From: an uncultured Deferribacterales bacterium
GTDB taxonomy: Bacteria > Chrysiogenota > Deferribacteres > Deferribacterales > Mucispirillaceae
Length of the DNA stretch: 64,000 nt
Reading direction: 5' to 3'
NCBI GenBank assembly: GCA_947853665.1
Contig: CANTXF010000016.1
Location: 124,001 to 188,000, forward strand
The position numbers were made by a program, and so were the translations under genes. Positions 62,016-64,000 of the stretch are shown here, piece by piece (position 1 is the stretch's first letter; the number at the start of each line of letters is the position of its first letter). Below the pieces are notes generated by a model. It saw nothing but the letters and a program-made list of their open reading frames with translations. It was not told the DNA's origin and made no database searches.

Positions 62016-63130
62016 TTAAGCCGTCTGCGCAGAAACAGTACGGCGGCAGTTATATATACGACGCCAAGTCCGGCCAGGGCGGCCGTCTCCGCTTTTAAAC
62101 TGTCAAGATACAGCCCTTTAAGGAACACTCCCCTTATTATTACCAGAAAATAACGCACTGGATTTATATAAGTAACGTATTGTATTATTTTAGGCATATT
62201 CTCTATCGGAAAAGCAAATCCTGACAGCAATATCAAAGGAAAAATCACCATAAAGGTCGACATCATCGCCTGCTGCTGGGTAGAGCTTATGGCTGAAATC
62301 AAAAGGCCTATACCTAAAGTGGAAAGAATATAAAGCATAGACGAACACAAAAGCAAAGTAAGACTGCCCTTTACCGGAATACCGAACCAGAACACCGCAA
62401 TGGCAACGATAAGAAGCACATCAAGAAAGCTTACAACGGCGAAAGGAACGCATTTGCCGGCAATAAATTCCCCCGCCGTTATCGGGCTTACGATAAGCTG
62501 CTCCATGGTGCCCGTCTCTTTCTCATGAACGATAGCCATGCCAGAAAGAAGAACAGAAATGATAATAAGCAACATGGCAAGAATTGACGGTACAAAGAAA
62601 TTACGGCTTTCAAAATTATCGTTGAACCATGTGCGAAAATCCACAGAAACGCCGGGAGAGAGAACCGACGAGGATTCACGCGCCATAAATTCCTTATTAA
62701 AAAGCCCGATGACTCCGCTTACATAGCCTGAGGCCATGCCTGCGCTGACGGAGTTTGTAGCGTCAAGAATTATCTGGACGTCGCTGTTTTCTCCTTTTTT
62801 CAGGCGTTTTTCAAAGCCCTTGGGTATATTTACTATCATGGCGGCGTCTCCGGCCAGAATCATACGCTCCGCGTTTTCCATATCCGTTTCCGCCGCTTTT
62901 TTAAAAGTGCCCCCGGAAAAAAATTTGGCGGCAAGGGCTTTGCTTTCCTCAGAATCGTCCATATCCACAATTGCAGTTTTTACATATTTAAGGTCCATAT
63001 TTACTGCATAACCAAGGATAAGCGACTGAATTATAGGCACCGCAACGATTATTATCCTCATTTTCTTATCGCGGACAATATATATAAATTCCTTATAAAT
63101 CATTGCAAAAAGCCGGTTTATAATATTCAT
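62012..63130 (-). CDS. ABC-2 type exporter permease (YbhR/YhhJ-like)
   Basis: A 372-residue inner-membrane permease of the ABC-2 family. It has an N-terminal helix with KEFIYIVRDKKMRI (about 12-25), a large periplasmic domain (about 50-170), and five further helices from about 175 containing VHEKETGTMEQLIVSPI, the conserved cytoplasmic motif. With the next gene it forms a permease pair as in YbhFSR or YhiI/YhhJ drug exporters. The ATPase and membrane-fusion genes would lie beyond the window. It is preceded by the paralogous permease with four bases between. Confidence 0.88.
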   Translation of the reverse strand: MNIINRLFAMIYKEFIYIVRDKKMRIIIVAVPIIQSLILGYAVNMDLKYVKTAIVDMDDSEESKALAAKFFSGGTFKKAAETDMENAERMILAGDAAMIVNIPKGFEKRLKKGENSDVQIILDATNSVSAGMASGYVSGVIGLFNKEFMARESSSVLSPGVSVDFRTWFNDNFESRNFFVPSILAMLLIIISVLLSGMAIVHEKETGTMEQLIVSPITAGEFIAGKCVPFAVVSFLDVLLIVAIAVFWFGIPVKGSLTLLLCSSMLYILSTLGIGLLISAISSTQQQAMMSTFMVIFPLILLSGFAFPIENMPKIIQYVTYINPVRYFLVIIRGVFLKGLYLDSLKAETAALAGLGVVYITAAVLFLRRRLN

Positions 63131-63134
63131 GCGG

Positions 63135-64000
63135 CTAAGACCTCAAACGCAGTTTCATGCGGCATAAAAAAAGCATTAATGCGGAATAAGCAGCCAGAAA
63201 CGCCCCGTTTATGTAAAGATATTCTATCCCAACGCCTTTAAGATATATTCCGCGCAATATGGAAACGAAATATTTAGCGGGAAAAGCGTACGTCACTATC
63301 TGGATTATAAAAGGCATATTTGCTATGTCAAAAATAAATCCGGACAGCAGAAACGCGGGAAGCATAGTCGCAAGCGTCGTTATCTGGCTTGCGGCAAGCT
63401 GGCTTTTCATGGCGGTGCTTATAAATATTCCGAAAGACAGCATACTTAAAAGAAAAAGCATTCCAAAAAATAAAGTGAGTCCCACGCTGCCTCTCAAAGG
63501 CACTCCGAAAACGAACTCGCCCATTATAAGATATAATATTATATCTATGAAACCGATTACAAAATACGTCGCCAGCTTTCCCAGAATAAGCTCCCCTTCC
63601 GTCAGAGGAGTGGGAATAAGCTGCTCCATAGTTCCGTTTTCCCATTCCCTCGATATGGTAAGGGATGTTAAAAGCCCCGCCACCACCGACATTATTATGG
63701 CCACAAGGCCAGGAAAAAGATAGTTTACGGATCGCATTTCCTCATTGAACCAAAACCGCATTTCCGGAACCGCTATCCCCTGAGACACATATCCGCCGGA
63801 ATGGCGAAGAATTTTTTCGACGTTTATTTCGTTATAAAGAGAAGTGATGCCGGAAATATAATTCGTTATGGAAGAAGCCGTAGATACGTCTCCCCCGTCG
63901 ACCACAGCCTGTACGTAAGCAGGAGAACCGCCGGTAACCGCTTTGCCGAACCCACTTTTCACGACCAGAAAGACTTTGATTTTATCCGTATCCATAAGGC
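63135..64000 (-). CDS. ABC-2 type exporter permease, truncated by the window
   Basis: Second ABC-2 permease, paralogous to its neighbour: the same REWENGTMEQLIPTPLTEGEL motif, periplasmic part (WFNEEMRSVNYLFPGLVAIIM) and helices. The visible part is about 288 residues. By comparison with the neighbour (372) roughly 90 N-terminal residues, including the first helix, lie beyond the edge at 64000. The reading frame is open to the edge, so the ATG at 63995 is an internal methionine, not the start. Confidence 0.85.
   Translation of the reverse strand, partial: LMDTDKIKVFLVVKSGFGKAVTGGSPAYVQAVVDGGDVSTASSITNYISGITSLYNEINVEKILRHSGGYVSQGIAVPEMRFWFNEEMRSVNYLFPGLVAIIMSVVAGLLTSLTISREWENGTMEQLIPTPLTEGELILGKLATYFVIGFIDIILYLIMGEFVFGVPLRGSVGLTLFFGMLFLLSMLSFGIFISTAMKSQLAASQITTLATMLPAFLLSGFIFDIANMPFIIQIVTYAFPAKYFVSILRGIYLKGVGIEYLYINGAFLAAYSALMLFLCRMKLRLRS

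Overview
The window reads as chromosomal DNA of a Gram-negative, probably anaerobic bacterium. It encodes outer-membrane barrels (a TolC-type channel, a two-partner secretion pair, a small barrel), periplasmic multihaem c-type cytochrome and flavoprotein reductases, indolepyruvate:ferredoxin oxidoreductase, RNase Y, a two-module acyl-CoA dehydratase activase and a selenium-linked operon. Base composition looks mid-40s % GC by eye and isoleucine is very often ATA. Deferribacterota, or a neighbouring group of anaerobes, is my best guess, at low confidence. I see no tRNA, rRNA, CRISPR array, prophage or insertion-sequence transposase.

Layout. 0.2-4.0 kb: potABCD polyamine ABC transporter behind a good promoter, closed by a bidirectional terminator shared with an orphan flagellar-hook-like gene (4.0-4.6 kb). 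4.7-8.8 kb: tightly overlapped operon of YedE-type transporter, TusA-like protein, cysteine-desulfurase/selenocysteine-lyase-like enzyme, DUF3343 Se/S carrier-like protein and a FetAB-type ABC exporter. 9.1-17.2 kb: acyl-CoA ligase, an unrecognised protein, a DegP/HtrA protease, then mltG-ppx/gppA-DUF445 overlapping genes and two small unknowns. 17.4-25.1 kb: tex, a small outer-membrane barrel and a TpsA/TpsB secretion pair. 25.2-36 kb: a 1411-residue activase, a cluster of unknown exported or membrane proteins, and a TolC-family protein. 36.2-39.4 kb: C_GCAxxG_C_C protein translationally coupled to a secreted nuclease, a NarK-like MFS porter and an orphan small protein.

39.7-51.4 kb is a long minus-strand housekeeping block: RocB-like M20 peptidase, queE, a ZapB-like coiled coil, zapA, a 6S RNA gene, rarA, 5-FCL, rny, DUF502, aroE, PHP hydrolase, a membrane-anchored TPR-like protein and iorAB. 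The zapA-6S RNA-5-FCL neighbourhood is the one known from proteobacteria, here with rarA inserted. 51.8-56.2 kb is a complete dTDP-L-rhamnose set (rfbBACD) plus galE. 56.3-60.3 kb holds a ferredoxin-nitroreductase, a Crp/Fnr regulator and a two-gene periplasmic flavocytochrome c system (FAD subunit plus separate tetrahaem cytochrome) resembling methacrylate/acrylate reductases. 60.9-64 kb: YdbC-like PC4 protein, TetR regulator and two ABC-2 permeases, the last cut by the window edge.

The most interesting structure not explained by genes is a degenerate dispersed repeat of about 117-139 bp with imperfect inverted ends. Four full copies (37.3, 39.6, 51.7, 60.6 kb) and several solo ends fill the large intergenic gaps. 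Also notable are an intercistronic 15-bp perfect hairpin in the flavocytochrome operon, a structured element between the activase and tpsB, and the odd substrate-site sequence of the flavoprotein.
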